Positions 16,106-25,587 of a stretch of 64,000 nucleotides of DNA are shown here, one piece after another. This stretch comes from JBELHJ01 sp042091495 (GTDB taxonomy: Bacteria; Bacteroidota; Bacteroidia; Flavobacteriales; Flavobacteriaceae). Each line of letters opens with the position of its first letter. Positions within the stretch are counted from its first letter, which is position 1. A program made the position numbers and the translations under genes. The stretch spans positions 3,670-67,669 of the forward strand of contig JBELHJ010000007.1 in NCBI GenBank assembly GCA_042091495.1, given 5' to 3'. The notes under the pieces are model-generated. The model was not told the origin of the DNA and searched no databases. It worked only from the letters and a program-made list of their open reading frames with translations.

Positions 16106-18124
16106 TTGATATTACATAGAGGATTATTTTTTTTAATTAGTTTTTTAGTTCTTTTCCATCTTATTGGATGTAAAGACAAAATTTCTTCAGATGATGAAAT
16201 CAAATTACGTATTTCAAAAATTGAAAGGTTAATTAAATTTAAAAACTTTGATTCAGCCAAAGTTTCTTCAGATTCACTAATCTTTGCATTTAAGTTAACG
16301 CAATCAGTACCATCAGATTCAATTAAAACTAAGTTTTTTATTAAAGTTTTAGATAAAGCAATAAAATTTAATCGTGATTCTCTTGTCCATAAGTCTGCTA
16401 AGGAAGCCTTTAATTTAAGTAACATATTAAATGATACGGTTTCTAAAGCAAGTGTTTCGTGGAGTTATGGTAACTTTTATAAAAATAAAGCTGTCATGGA
16501 CAGTGCTTATTGGTATTATTATCAAGCTTTTAAGTATTACCAATCTGTAAATCTTCCAATTTACACAGGAAGGATGCTGTACAATATGGCAAATGTTCAA
16601 TGGCGCCAAGGTGATTATACAGGAAGTGAAATTAATACCTTTAAAGCGATTAGCAGGCTGAAGCCCTTAAAGTATTCAAAAGGGCTCTATTTGTGTTATA
16701 ATCATTTAGGAGTTTTATACATGGGTATGGGCGAATATGATAGATCTTTAAGATTTCACTATCAGGCACTAGACTATACTAAACAATTACAATCTAATGA
16801 TGAGATTTATGAGAAAATTTCATTCAATAATATTGGTAACTTATTCAGAGAACAAAGGAAATATAAAAAGGCAATAACCTTTTATAAGAAATCATTAAAA
16901 GATGTAAATGAATCAAATAACTTGGTTTATGCAAGACGTTTAGATAATTTATCCTACACAAGATTTTTAAATGGTGATTCAATCGGAATACTAGAAGGGT
17001 TTACGAAAGCATTTAATATAAGGAAGGCCAAAAATGATAAGCCGGGTAAAGTAATTTCAATGTTTCGATTAGCTCAATTTCATCACAAATTTAATGAGCC
17101 AATAAAAGCTATCAAATTTAGTGAGTCTGCTAAAAGATTAGCACTGGATATTTTTGATTATAGAAATGCACTGTCGGTAATTCATTTTTTATCAAAAATT
17201 GATACTGATAATTCTATCAACCATCTTAATGATTATATAAAACTTAATGAAAAAATCCAATTAGAGGAAAGACGAACAAGAAATAAGTTTACTAGAATTA
17301 ATTTTGAAACTGAAGCATCTAAGGAAAAAAGTGAAAGACTATCAAGTCAAAATACAAAATTATTAATTGTCTTTTTTTCAGTTGTTACCCTTCTGGGGAT
17401 GGTTGTATTTATTCGTAATCAACATGTTAAGAATATAGAATTGCTGCTGGATAAAGAACAACAAGATGCAAGTCAAGAAATCTACAGGTTAATGATAGAT
17501 CAACAATCTAAGTTAGAAGATGCCAGAATAACAGAGCGAAACAGGATATCTGAAGAGTTACACGATGGAATATTAGGGCGCCTTTTTGGTACACGTTTAG
17601 GTTTTGGGTTTTTAAAGATAAAATCAGACGAAACATCTATTTCTAAATTTCAATCGTATATAGACGAGATTCAAAATATTGAAATGGAGATAAGAAATAT
17701 TTCACATGAACTTAAAAATTACCAACAAACTTCAGACAGAGATTTTATAAGTATTATGGATTATTTTTTACAAACGCACAGTGAAACCCATAGCTATAAG
17801 TTTTCATTTAAAAATGATGATTATATTGATTGGAATCATGTTTCTGAAGAAATTAAGGTTAATCTTTATAGAATTATCCAAGAGGCGACTCATAACTTTA
17901 TTAAATATGCTAATACCGATGAAATATCCATAGTTTTCTCTTTTATTAAAAAATCAATACAACTTGTAATTTCTGATAAAGGCGTTGGATTTGAAACTAC
18001 AAAATCAAAAAGAGGAATAGGATTAAAAAATATACTTTCTAGGACAGAGCGATTGAAAGGTGAATTTGTAATTAATTCATCTCCAAACAAAGGAACATTA
18101 TTAAAAATCACACTACCCATATAG
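16106..18124 (+). CDS. TPR-containing sensor histidine kinase (HisKA_3/NarX-like)
   Basis: 672 residues. The N-terminus has a signal/lipobox-like FHLIGCKD, then an extracytoplasmic array of tetratricopeptide repeats (about residues 60-390), one transmembrane helix near residues 425-443 (LLIVFFSVVTLLGMVVFI), a coiled coil, the phospho-acceptor region ERNRISEELHDGILGRL with its HisKA_3 His, and a HATPase with GVGFET and GIGLKNI. This design is common in Bacteroidota. The start is a TTG directly after the lipoprotein stop. The response regulator gene begins one base after the stop and is the likely target. Confidence 0.85.
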   Translation: MILHRGLFFLISFLVLFHLIGCKDKISSDDEIKLRISKIERLIKFKNFDSAKVSSDSLIFAFKLTQSVPSDSIKTKFFIKVLDKAIKFNRDSLVHKSAKEAFNLSNILNDTVSKASVSWSYGNFYKNKAVMDSAYWYYYQAFKYYQSVNLPIYTGRMLYNMANVQWRQGDYTGSEINTFKAISRLKPLKYSKGLYLCYNHLGVLYMGMGEYDRSLRFHYQALDYTKQLQSNDEIYEKISFNNIGNLFREQRKYKKAITFYKKSLKDVNESNNLVYARRLDNLSYTRFLNGDSIGILEGFTKAFNIRKAKNDKPGKVISMFRLAQFHHKFNEPIKAIKFSESAKRLALDIFDYRNALSVIHFLSKIDTDNSINHLNDYIKLNEKIQLEERRTRNKFTRINFETEASKEKSERLSSQNTKLLIVFFSVVTLLGMVVFIRNQHVKNIELLLDKEQQDASQEIYRLMIDQQSKLEDARITERNRISEELHDGILGRLFGTRLGFGFLKIKSDETSISKFQSYIDEIQNIEMEIRNISHELKNYQQTSDRDFISIMDYFLQTHSETHSYKFSFKNDDYIDWNHVSEEIKVNLYRIIQEATHNFIKYANTDEISIVFSFIKKSIQLVISDKGVGFETTKSKRGIGLKNILSRTERLKGEFVINSSPNKGTLLKITLPI

Positions 18125-18125
18125 A

Positions 18126-18803
18126 ATGAAAAAGAAATACTCAATTTTAATCATTGACGATCATCCTTTAATTGTTGAGGCATATAGAAATGCTTTGAAA
18201 GTTATAGAGTCAGGTTCAGACCAATATTCCTTTGGAGTTGATTCATCAAGTAATTGTGCGGATGCAATTTCTAAAATAGAGTTTGCTTCTGTAGGAATGG
18301 GTTATGATTTAATTATTTTAGATATTAAATTACCCCCATCTGAAGATTTAAAAATTCTTTCTGGTGAGGATTTAGGTTTGAAAATTAATGATATGCTTCC
18401 TGATTGTAAAATCATTGTATCAACGACTTTCAATGATAATTTTAGAGCCAATAATATTTTAATGAATCTTAATCCAGATGGTTATCTTGTTAAAAATGAT
18501 ATTAATCCACAGGATTTAATTTATGCTATTAAAAGCGTTATAGCAGATGTGCCCTATTATAGTAAAACTATAATACGACTATTAAAAACTAGAGTTTCTA
18601 ATGTAATTACTTTAGATAAAATTGATAGGCAGCTTCTTTACAGTCTATCATTGGGGACTAAAATGAAAGATATGCCTTGTGAGATCCCTTTGTCTATGGC
18701 TGCTATTGAAAAGAGAAAGCGAGTATTAAAGGATATTTTTGAGGTTGAAACTAAAGCAGATAAAGATCTAATATCTGCTGCTAAAGAAAAAGGTTTTATA
18801 TGA
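18126..18803 (+). CDS. NarL-like response regulator with divergent output domain
   Basis: 225 residues. The receiver (1-145) has the acidic pair in IIDDHP, the phospho-acceptor Asp in LIILDIKLPP and the Lys in GYLVKNDI. The C-terminal 65 residues (LDKIDRQLLYSLSLGTKMKDMP, then AAIEKRKRVLKDIF) resemble a LuxR/NarL helix-turn-helix in position and spacing, but lack the usual LTxRExEVL opening. It pairs with the upstream HisKA_3 kinase, the usual partner class. It is probably a transcription factor; its targets are unknown. Confidence 0.8.
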   Translation: MKKKYSILIIDDHPLIVEAYRNALKVIESGSDQYSFGVDSSSNCADAISKIEFASVGMGYDLIILDIKLPPSEDLKILSGEDLGLKINDMLPDCKIIVSTTFNDNFRANNILMNLNPDGYLVKNDINPQDLIYAIKSVIADVPYYSKTIIRLLKTRVSNVITLDKIDRQLLYSLSLGTKMKDMPCEIPLSMAAIEKRKRVLKDIFEVETKADKDLISAAKEKGFI

Positions 18804-18804
18804 T

Positions 18805-19293
18805 TTAGAAACTTTGTGACAATAAAACTGAAATAAAAAGTCCAAAATAAATCAATGCAAAAATAAACTTCATTAATACAGAAGTAATAAAACCTATAAA
18901 TGATCCGAATGCAGCTTTAAAGGCTCTTTTATGGTCTTTATTAAAAATTAATTCACCTATAAGCGCCCCTAAAAAGGGTCCAATAATTATGCCTCCTGGA
19001 ATAGGTGAAAAAAGTCCAATAATTAAGCCTAAAGTTGTTCCAATAACACCATAGCGGCTACCCCCAAATTTTTTTGTTCCCATAGCAGGAATAGCGTAAT
19101 CTAATATGAAAATAGCTGTAGCTATTATGCCAGTTGTAATTATAAATGTAGAACTCAGACTAAATGAATCTGAAGTATTTAGTACAATAAAACCAACCCA
19201 ACTCGTTAAAGGACCTGGAAGAACAGGTAGAAAACTTCCTGCTATTCCAAGACACATTATAATTGCAGCAAATATCACAATGAGAGTATCCAT
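18805..19293 (-). CDS. DUF456 family membrane protein
   Basis: 162 residues with about four hydrophobic segments and the glycine-rich internal segment GSRYGVIGTTLGLIIGLFSPIPGGIIIGPFLGA (read in parts), which marks DUF456. FLPVLPGPLTSWVGF near residue 20 is also typical. It is an inner-membrane protein of unknown function. It is convergent with the response regulator gene, with one base between the stops. Confidence 0.8.
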   Translation of the reverse strand: MDTLIVIFAAIIMCLGIAGSFLPVLPGPLTSWVGFIVLNTSDSFSLSSTFIITTGIIATAIFILDYAIPAMGTKKFGGSRYGVIGTTLGLIIGLFSPIPGGIIIGPFLGALIGELIFNKDHKRAFKAAFGSFIGFITSVLMKFIFALIYFGLFISVLLSQSF

Positions 19294-19364
19294 AAAAAGT
19301 GTAAATTAAGTTCTAACAAATTTATTTATTTAAAAAAATTGTAAATTCGATTCAAGCTTTTTTT

Positions 19365-19844
19365 ATGAACAAATATTCAATAATAGTTTTTGTGTTGACT
19401 TTAACTTCATGTCAGTTTACAAAATACGATAAAGTAAATTTTGATGATGTTCTTGAGAAAGAAATAAGCAATATTAATTGGCAGGAAGTTGATAATTATC
19501 CTAGTTTTCAATCATGCGACTCGTTGTATGATTCTGTTGACAGGGTAAATTGTTTTTATTTTGAATTACATAATCGAATTATAGACAATTTATCTCTACA
19601 CAATGTTGTGTCAAACCATAAAATTTCTGACACTATGTACGTGTTTTTTGAAATAAATCATTTTGGTAAACTCAACGTTCTAAAAGTTGATGTCAATAAC
19701 AAAATTGAGACTGGAATTCCAAATATAGCTTTATTAGTAAAAGAAAGTGTTTCTCAAATTGATGATGTTATTCCAGCATATAAAAGGGGACAGCCCGTTA
19801 AGATAGCTCTAGAAATGCCATTATTAATTACTAATAAGGATTAA
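19365..19844 (+). CDS. Hypothetical lipoprotein, possibly TonB-C-terminal-like
   Basis: 159 residues. Signal peptide with lipobox-like LTSCQ at residues 13-17. The mature part contains NYPSFQSCD, CFYFELHNRI and a C-terminal run (YVFFEINHFGKLNVLKV, then PAYKRGQPVKIALEMPLL) resembling the strand pattern of TonB C-terminal domains seen in other Bacteroidota lipoproteins. I do not recognise a specific family. It overlaps the convergent glycosyltransferase gene by four bases at the 3' ends. Confidence 0.55.
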   Translation: MNKYSIIVFVLTLTSCQFTKYDKVNFDDVLEKEISNINWQEVDNYPSFQSCDSLYDSVDRVNCFYFELHNRIIDNLSLHNVVSNHKISDTMYVFFEINHFGKLNVLKVDVNNKIETGIPNIALLVKESVSQIDDVIPAYKRGQPVKIALEMPLLITNKD

Positions 19845-20953
19845 TTTGAGGTCTTGAATATTCTTTCTTTCCACTTGAATTTTGAAAATGGTGACATTAT
19901 GGTGATTAGAATACTGTAAAATGGATAAATAAGAGATGAAACTAAAATATCATTCATGGATATTTTAAGTTTAAAAAAAGAATTTCCTATGATAATATAT
20001 AAATAATCAATTAAGAATTTTATTAAAAAAAGTATGATCAACTTTTTAAAATTTTGGCCATCATAAAAAGTTAAAAAAGTAAACCATACAATATAAAAAT
20101 TACTTAAAACCACTATTATTCCAGTAATTTTCCCATAAATATTATAATGAGTAGATTTTGAGACCCATCTTAATCTTTGATTAATTAAATCAGATATACT
20201 TTTTTGAGTAGTTGTTAATACTTGGGCATCTAAGCTTTTATTATAAGCAACTTTTTTATTGTTTTTAGTGAATTTTTGAAGTGTGAAAGTATCATCGCCA
20301 CTAATGATATGGTCATTTTCTTTAAACGCATTTAAATTTAAAAACACCTTTTTGTTGTATGCTAAGTTTGCGCCATTGCATAAAAAAGGTTTATTTAAAC
20401 CAAAAGTGCTAATAGTGGCTGTCTGCAAGGTTAACAAGTCTAAGATTTGAAATTTTGAAATAAAGTTTGAGTCAAGAATAAAACTTACTGGACCACAGAC
20501 CATATCAGGTTGATCTTTAGAGATTATACAATTATAAGAAAGAAGCCAATTTTTGGGAATAATGCAGTCAGCGTCTGTTGAAATAACCCACGGATAATGA
20601 GATATTTTTATGCCTTCTAAAAGGGCTGTTTTTTTTGGTGACTTATTATTTTTTTGATTGGATATTATTTTAAAGTTTTCGATTGTATTGGTGTTACAAT
20701 ATTGCTCAATAATGTTTTTGGAATTATCTGTTGAGAAATCATCAATTAGAATTACTTCAAAATGTGACGTTGGATAATCTATATTCTTCAATGAATTTAG
20801 AAGCGGTATTAGGTTTTCTTCTTCGTTTCTAAAAGGCACTAATATTGAAAATTTTGTTTTAGTTTTTGAGTTATAAAGATTACGGTATTTTATTTTATAA
20901 AATCCAAAATAAAATAAGGTCAACATTAAAATATATAAGCCAATAATGATCAA
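19841..20953 (-). CDS. Membrane glycosyltransferase, family 2
   Basis: 370 residues. An N-terminal helix is followed by a GT-A domain: FSILVPFRNEEENL, LIDDFSTDNS, the metal-binding STDADCIIP near residue 129, GDDTFTLQKF and the QRLRW motif near residue 260. Two to three C-terminal transmembrane helices follow. This is the processive/membrane GT2 design acting on lipid or polysaccharide acceptors at the inner membrane. The ATG overlaps the stop of the upstream flippase-like gene (ATGA), so the two proteins are probably made together. Confidence 0.82.
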   Translation of the reverse strand: MIIIGLYILMLTLFYFGFYKIKYRNLYNSKTKTKFSILVPFRNEEENLIPLLNSLKNIDYPTSHFEVILIDDFSTDNSKNIIEQYCNTNTIENFKIISNQKNNKSPKKTALLEGIKISHYPWVISTDADCIIPKNWLLSYNCIISKDQPDMVCGPVSFILDSNFISKFQILDLLTLQTATISTFGLNKPFLCNGANLAYNKKVFLNLNAFKENDHIISGDDTFTLQKFTKNNKKVAYNKSLDAQVLTTTQKSISDLINQRLRWVSKSTHYNIYGKITGIIVVLSNFYIVWFTFLTFYDGQNFKKLIILFLIKFLIDYLYIIIGNSFFKLKISMNDILVSSLIYPFYSILITIMSPFSKFKWKERIFKTSN

Positions 20954-21864
20954 TATTTCATAACAGTTTTAGGTTTATGTACCATTAAAAAAAAGCCAAT
21001 TAAGCTTGGTAAAATAAAATTTAAAGACCACATAATAAATGAAGTGGAAAGTAGTGTGTCATTAGCTTTAAATCCAATTTCATTGAAAACAAATATGGAG
21101 ACACTGCCTTTAATTACAACATCAAATAAAGAAATTAACGGAATTATAGAACTTATATAATACGTTATGTAGATTAAAATCAGAGTCATTAAATTGAATA
21201 AGTCAGGCTCTAAGTATATTAAGATAATAAAATATTGAGTTGAAAAAATTAGATATCTTATAAATGATAACGAAAAGATTTTAATGGAATTCTGATAAAG
21301 TTTTTTCGTTCTTACTAATTTATTAAAGCGATATTTTAAAAATAAAATGATGATGGTAACTAAAGATAAAAATATAAGTTTTATTAAATCAATATGCTTC
21401 GTAAAATAGAGAAACAAGCAACTTAAATATCCAAAAATCACTGTTACAGAAAATTGTAATAGGTTTGTGTACGTTGAGAGTAATACTACTTTTTTTCTAT
21501 TGTTTTTATAATAATATGCTTTCAGTCCAATTTCTCCAATTTTAAAAGGAGTTATTGTAGCTAAAGCAAAAGATTTTAAACTCTGGTGAAGTGCAGTTTT
21601 GAAAGAGATTTCATTTAATGTGTGTACAGTTTTTTGCCATTTAATTATTTCAAGAGTCCAGTTTATAATAGTTAAAAGAAAAATAAAAAAAACTATTTTT
21701 AGATTTGATTTAAAATTTGTTAGTGAATTAAAAATAATGTAAGTTATTGACTCAGGGTAATTAGTAAATTGTTTATTTATCAATGAAATTGCAAAACCAA
21801 TTAGGAATAGTTTTCCAGTTAGGTATATAATTTTTTTAGATTTGTCACTAAGATTTAAAATCAT
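20950..21864 (-). CDS. Lysylphosphatidylglycerol-synthase-TM/UPF0104-type membrane protein
   Basis: About 304 residues and eight or so hydrophobic helices. The segment ALATITPFKIGEIGLKAYYYK near residue 90 is the conserved TPxKxGE loop of the UPF0104/LPG-synthase transmembrane family (AglD-like). I choose the ATG at 21864 over the TTG two codons upstream. Relatives accompany glycosyltransferases and may help lipid-linked glycan transport, which fits the coupled GT2 gene. The divergent beta-barrel gene starts only 26 nt away, so the promoters must overlap. Confidence 0.7.
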   Translation of the reverse strand: MILNLSDKSKKIIYLTGKLFLIGFAISLINKQFTNYPESITYIIFNSLTNFKSNLKIVFFIFLLTIINWTLEIIKWQKTVHTLNEISFKTALHQSLKSFALATITPFKIGEIGLKAYYYKNNRKKVVLLSTYTNLLQFSVTVIFGYLSCLFLYFTKHIDLIKLIFLSLVTIIILFLKYRFNKLVRTKKLYQNSIKIFSLSFIRYLIFSTQYFIILIYLEPDLFNLMTLILIYITYYISSIIPLISLFDVVIKGSVSIFVFNEIGFKANDTLLSTSFIMWSLNFILPSLIGFFLMVHKPKTVMKY

Positions 21865-21890
21865 AAGCAAATAAACCTATTAATTACCAA

Positions 21891-22526
21891 ATGAACACCA
21901 CTTCATTAAAATATGTCCCATTTATAATTGCTTTTTTTTATGTTTCCTTATCCTTCTCTCAAAGGGAAGCCGAGAAATGGAAAGCACAATTTTCTTTAGG
22001 AGCTAATAGTCCTTCTCAATCTAATTTTGTTGAGCGGTTTTCAGCCGAAAGCGTAAATGGTCCCACTTTAAATATTGGTATCCAACATTTTTTTTCAAAA
22101 CAAATTGGATTCAAGTTAGATTATGGATTCAACCGCATATCAAAATTGAGTGATACGGCAGCATTCAAAATAAATTACTCACGTCTAGATACTCAATTAG
22201 TTGTTGATTTATCGCCATGGATTCCTTTTATAAAAGATAGAACTAAACTAATTACCCATGGGGGATTTGGGTATTCTTGGTCAACCCCATTAGCAGAGGA
22301 AGTAATAAATAAACTAAGTTATCCAAATGGTATTTTAGGAACGGAGTTTCATTATTATTTGACTAAATTAATGTCTTTATATTTTGATTTTAGTTATATT
22401 AAAGGAATGACTTCAAGTGATTTATCAAAAATGGATAACGGAGGTCTCGCAGCATTCAATGGCGATATGATTAATATGACAATGGGATTGACTTTTTCTT
22501 TGAGTGGTTGTTATAATTGTAACTAA
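21891..22526 (+). CDS. Outer-membrane beta-barrel protein, OmpA-like barrel
   Basis: 211 residues. Signal peptide ending in LSFSQR. The mature protein alternates amphipathic strands: WKAQFSLGANSPS, LNIGIQHFFSKQIGFKLDYGFNRI, TQLVVDLSPWIPF and a final MTMGLTFSLS. It looks like an eight-strand barrel without an OmpA peptidoglycan-binding domain, close in length to many Bacteroidota porin-family proteins. Specific function unknown. Its last base overlaps the ruvC start (TAATG), though the two roles are unrelated. Confidence 0.7.
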   Translation: MNTTSLKYVPFIIAFFYVSLSFSQREAEKWKAQFSLGANSPSQSNFVERFSAESVNGPTLNIGIQHFFSKQIGFKLDYGFNRISKLSDTAAFKINYSRLDTQLVVDLSPWIPFIKDRTKLITHGGFGYSWSTPLAEEVINKLSYPNGILGTEFHYYLTKLMSLYFDFSYIKGMTSSDLSKMDNGGLAAFNGDMINMTMGLTFSLSGCYNCN

Positions 22527-23077
22527 TGAGTAAGGAACAAATAATATTAGGTATAGATCCAGGAACAACTATTATGGGGTTTGGAATAATCAAGGTTTCA
22601 AATAAGCAAATGTCCCTCATTCAATTAAATGAGCTTCAGCTTAAAAAGTATAGTGATCATTATCTTAAATTGAAACTTATTTTTGAGAGAACAACTGAAT
22701 TAATTGACACATTTAATCCAGATCAATTAGCAATAGAAGCTCCATTTTATGGCAAAAATGTACAAAGTATGTTGAAGCTTGGACGCGCACAAGGCGTTGC
22801 AATGGCTGCAGGTTTGTCAAGAGAAATTCCAGTTACTGAATACTCACCCAAAAAAATAAAAATGGCAATTACAGGAAATGGTAACGCTTCAAAAGAACAA
22901 GTTGCAAAAATGTTACAAAGCTTGTTAAACATTAAAACACTGCCAAAAAATTTAGATTCAACCGACGGATTAGCTGCTGCAGTTTGCCATTTTTTTAATC
23001 AATCTAATCCTGTTTCCACTAACAATTACTCAGGTTGGTCAAGTTTTGTATCTCAAAATAAAGACAGAATTAAATAG
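22526..23077 (+). CDS. ruvC: Holliday junction resolvase RuvC
   Basis: 183 residues with the four acidic active-site positions of RuvC: Asp in ILGIDPGTTIMGFG, Glu in LAIEAPFYG near residue 72, and Asp pair region NLDSTDGLAAAVCHF near residue 146. The central segment QSMLKLGRAQGVAMAA is also characteristic. It cleaves four-way junctions during recombination, with RuvAB. The start overlaps the upstream stop by one base and hemW follows 11 nt later. Confidence 0.95.
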   Translation: MSKEQIILGIDPGTTIMGFGIIKVSNKQMSLIQLNELQLKKYSDHYLKLKLIFERTTELIDTFNPDQLAIEAPFYGKNVQSMLKLGRAQGVAMAAGLSREIPVTEYSPKKIKMAITGNGNASKEQVAKMLQSLLNIKTLPKNLDSTDGLAAAVCHFFNQSNPVSTNNYSGWSSFVSQNKDRIK

Positions 23078-23088
23078 CTCTTTATTCT

Positions 23089-24216
23089 ATGGCTGGAATC
23101 TACATACATATTCCTTTTTGTAAGCAAGCTTGTCATTATTGTGATTTCCATTTTTCTACTTCATTAAAACATAAAACCCATCTCGTTAAATCAATTAATA
23201 AAGAATTATTTCTTAGAAAATCAGAATTAAAATCAGAATTTATAGAGACTATTTATTTTGGTGGAGGGACACCGTCATTACTTTCTCCTGATGAAATAAG
23301 ATCTATTTTAAAAACAATTTTTAATGATTTTGAAGTTGTTTTAAATCCTGAAATTACGTTTGAAGTAAACCCCGATGATATTGATGAGAATTATTTGAAG
23401 GTTATTAAAAAATTAGGGGTAAATAGGCTAAGTATAGGGATTCAGTCTTTTTTTAGTAATGATTTAAATTTAATGAATCGTTCTCATGATGCACTTCAAG
23501 CTGAGCAGGTTCTTGAATTAGTTTCAAAGTATTTCAAAAACTTTTCAGTTGATTTAATTTATGGAACTCCTGGTTTGACTAATGAAATGTGGATTAAAAA
23601 CATTGATACCGTCCTAAAATATAATACACCTCATATATCATCATATGCCCTAACCATTGAAAAAGATACTGCATTAAGTCATTTTATTAATAAGGGAATT
23701 GTTAAGCCAGTCAGTGATGAGCAGTCTCAAGAACAATTTCAAATTCTCGTAAATAAATTAATTGATGTAGGTTTTATTCATTATGAATTATCCAATTTTG
23801 GAAAGCCTAACAAGTTTAGTAAGAATAATTCATCCTATTGGAATGGTGGGCTATATTTGGGCATAGGCCCTTCAGCCCATTCTTATAATGGAAAAACCAG
23901 ATCTTGGAATATTGCTAATAATTTGAAATATATTTCCTCTATATCTAAAGGGATATTACCTTCAGATGTTGAAGTATTGACTAAAATCGATAGATATAAT
24001 GAAAGAATTATGACTGGGTTAAGAACCATGTGGGGTGTGTCTTTCATACAAATAGAAAAAGATTTTGGTAAAGATTATTTAGTATATTTAAAAAATCGCT
24101 CCAAAAGCTTTATAAAAGAAGGATTGCTAGTAATTGATGCGGGTGCTTTAATTGCAACTTCCAAAGGAAAGTTTTTAGTGGATGGGATTGCCTCTGATTT
24201 ATTTAAACTAAACTAG
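23089..24216 (+). CDS. hemW: Radical SAM heme chaperone HemW-like
   Basis: 375 residues. It starts with MAGIYIHIPFCKQACHYCDF, where Cys11, Cys15 and Cys18 make the CX3CX2C radical-SAM cluster site. IYFGGGTPSLLSP, FEVNPDD, RLSIGIQSF and YWNGGLYLGIGPSAHSY follow in the order seen in HemW. Such proteins were long misannotated as oxygen-independent coproporphyrinogen oxidase; HemW binds heme and delivers it to respiratory enzymes. The downstream cyclase-family gene begins directly after its stop. Confidence 0.9.
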   Translation: MAGIYIHIPFCKQACHYCDFHFSTSLKHKTHLVKSINKELFLRKSELKSEFIETIYFGGGTPSLLSPDEIRSILKTIFNDFEVVLNPEITFEVNPDDIDENYLKVIKKLGVNRLSIGIQSFFSNDLNLMNRSHDALQAEQVLELVSKYFKNFSVDLIYGTPGLTNEMWIKNIDTVLKYNTPHISSYALTIEKDTALSHFINKGIVKPVSDEQSQEQFQILVNKLIDVGFIHYELSNFGKPNKFSKNNSSYWNGGLYLGIGPSAHSYNGKTRSWNIANNLKYISSISKGILPSDVEVLTKIDRYNERIMTGLRTMWGVSFIQIEKDFGKDYLVYLKNRSKSFIKEGLLVIDAGALIATSKGKFLVDGIASDLFKLN

Positions 24217-24966
24217 ATGATTGCTAATATTACTATTGAAGAAATTGATTATAAAATCGATTTATCAGATCCAATTGATATATCTATCCCAATTAACCCT
24301 GATCCCAATTTGAATGTTAATGCTTGGTATATCGATCCACCAAAATTTAAGACAGTTATATTAGATGGTTGGGTAGGAAGTACTTCTAGAGGGGGGGATG
24401 TTAATTTTAATTCAATAACATTTAATCCTCATTCCCATTGTACACATACTGAAACAGTTGGACATATTCTAACTGGTGATTATTCTGTTAATCATGCACT
24501 TAAAACTTATTTTTATTTATCGGAATTGATTTCAGTTTATCCCAAGCATATTGGAGGGGATTTTATAATAACTAAAGCTGAAATTCAGTCTAAAATATGT
24601 AATCCTAATATCAAATCACTTATCATAAGAACTTTACCAAATAATGAGTCTAAAAAGAATAAAAATTATTCCCATTCAAACCCACCATATCTAGAAGAAG
24701 ATGCTGCAATTTACCTTAGAGAAATTGGAATAGACCATTTGCTAATTGATTTACCAAGTGTTGATAAAGAAAAAGATGATGGAGCGTTGTTATGCCATAA
24801 TGCCTTTTGGAACACTAATGGTGAAGTTAGAGTATCAGCAACCATAACAGAATTTATTTATATAGATGATATAATTAATGATGGAACTTATATTTTAAAT
24901 TTACAAATAGCTCCCATTGAAAATGACGCTTCACCAAGTAAACCAACAATTTATAAGGTTATTTAA
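24217..24966 (+). CDS. Cyclase-family metal hydrolase (kynurenine-formamidase-like)
   Basis: 249 residues. Contains the metal-site variant NPHSHCTHTETVGHI near residue 70, corresponding to the HxGTHxDxPxH motif of the cyclase/arylformamidase family, and LLIDLPSVDKEKDDG, then HNAFW, which are also typical. Several motif positions differ from classical KynB (Cys and Glu replace the usual Gly and Asp), so the substrate is uncertain and kynurenine formamidase should not be assumed. It abuts hemW without a gap. Confidence 0.7.
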   Translation: MIANITIEEIDYKIDLSDPIDISIPINPDPNLNVNAWYIDPPKFKTVILDGWVGSTSRGGDVNFNSITFNPHSHCTHTETVGHILTGDYSVNHALKTYFYLSELISVYPKHIGGDFIITKAEIQSKICNPNIKSLIIRTLPNNESKKNKNYSHSNPPYLEEDAAIYLREIGIDHLLIDLPSVDKEKDDGALLCHNAFWNTNGEVRVSATITEFIYIDDIINDGTYILNLQIAPIENDASPSKPTIYKVI

Positions 24967-25173
24967 AGTTAATATTTAAGCTTATTTATTTATTTGGAAT
25001 AGTCTTAATAATTATAAGATCTTTATTATATTTAGTAAATAGGTAAACATAATTTTTGTATAAATTCATTAGTCTATCTATAATTGCAATTCATCTATAT
25101 TAATTGTGATACTCATCGAATAATTATTGTTTTTTATCTAATTAAAAATATTTTGTGTTTTCAAAAATAATTT
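24967..25173. other. Intergenic region before the NO-sensing cluster
   Basis: 207 nt, extremely A/T-rich. It must hold the promoter of the receiver-H-NOX-kinase operon. TATATTTA at 25027-25034 is a one-mismatch -7 box, but no TTTG is found at the correct distance and it lies 139 nt upstream of the ATG. No other feature seen. Confidence 0.3.
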
Positions 25174-25587
25174 ATGAAAGTAGAATTAAATGTTTTATTA
25201 ATTGAGGATGATACTATTGAAGTTATGAAACTCAATAGAACAATCACTAAACTCAAATTGAATCACAAAATTGTTATTGCTAATAATGGTGAGGAAGCTT
25301 TAAAGACTCTCAAAGTTGATAATTTTCTTCCAGATATCATTTTGCTTGACTTAAATATGCCCAAAATGAATGGGATTGAATTTTTGTCAATTCTCAAAAG
25401 CGATGAAAATCTTAGATACATTCCAGCTATAATATTAACTACCTCTAAAAATCAAAAGGATCTACTAGAATGTTACAAAATAGGTATAGCAGGTTATGTT
25501 TTAAAGCCTCTTAAATATGAAGATTACATTTTGAAAATTCAGAATCTTCTTGATTATTGGAGTTGTAATGAATTAATTTTAAAATAA
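25174..25587 (+). CDS. Single-domain (CheY-like) response regulator of the H-NOX operon
   Basis: 137 residues, one receiver domain and no output domain. Acidic pair in LLIEDDTIEVMK, phospho-acceptor Asp in DIILLDLNMPKMNG near residue 53, Thr in ILTTSKNQ and Lys in YVLKPL. It should act as a phosphoryl shuttle or bind a protein target. Its stop overlaps the H-NOX start (TAATG), so it is translationally coupled to the sensor. Confidence 0.88.
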   Translation: MKVELNVLLIEDDTIEVMKLNRTITKLKLNHKIVIANNGEEALKTLKVDNFLPDIILLDLNMPKMNGIEFLSILKSDENLRYIPAIILTTSKNQKDLLECYKIGIAGYVLKPLKYEDYILKIQNLLDYWSCNELILK

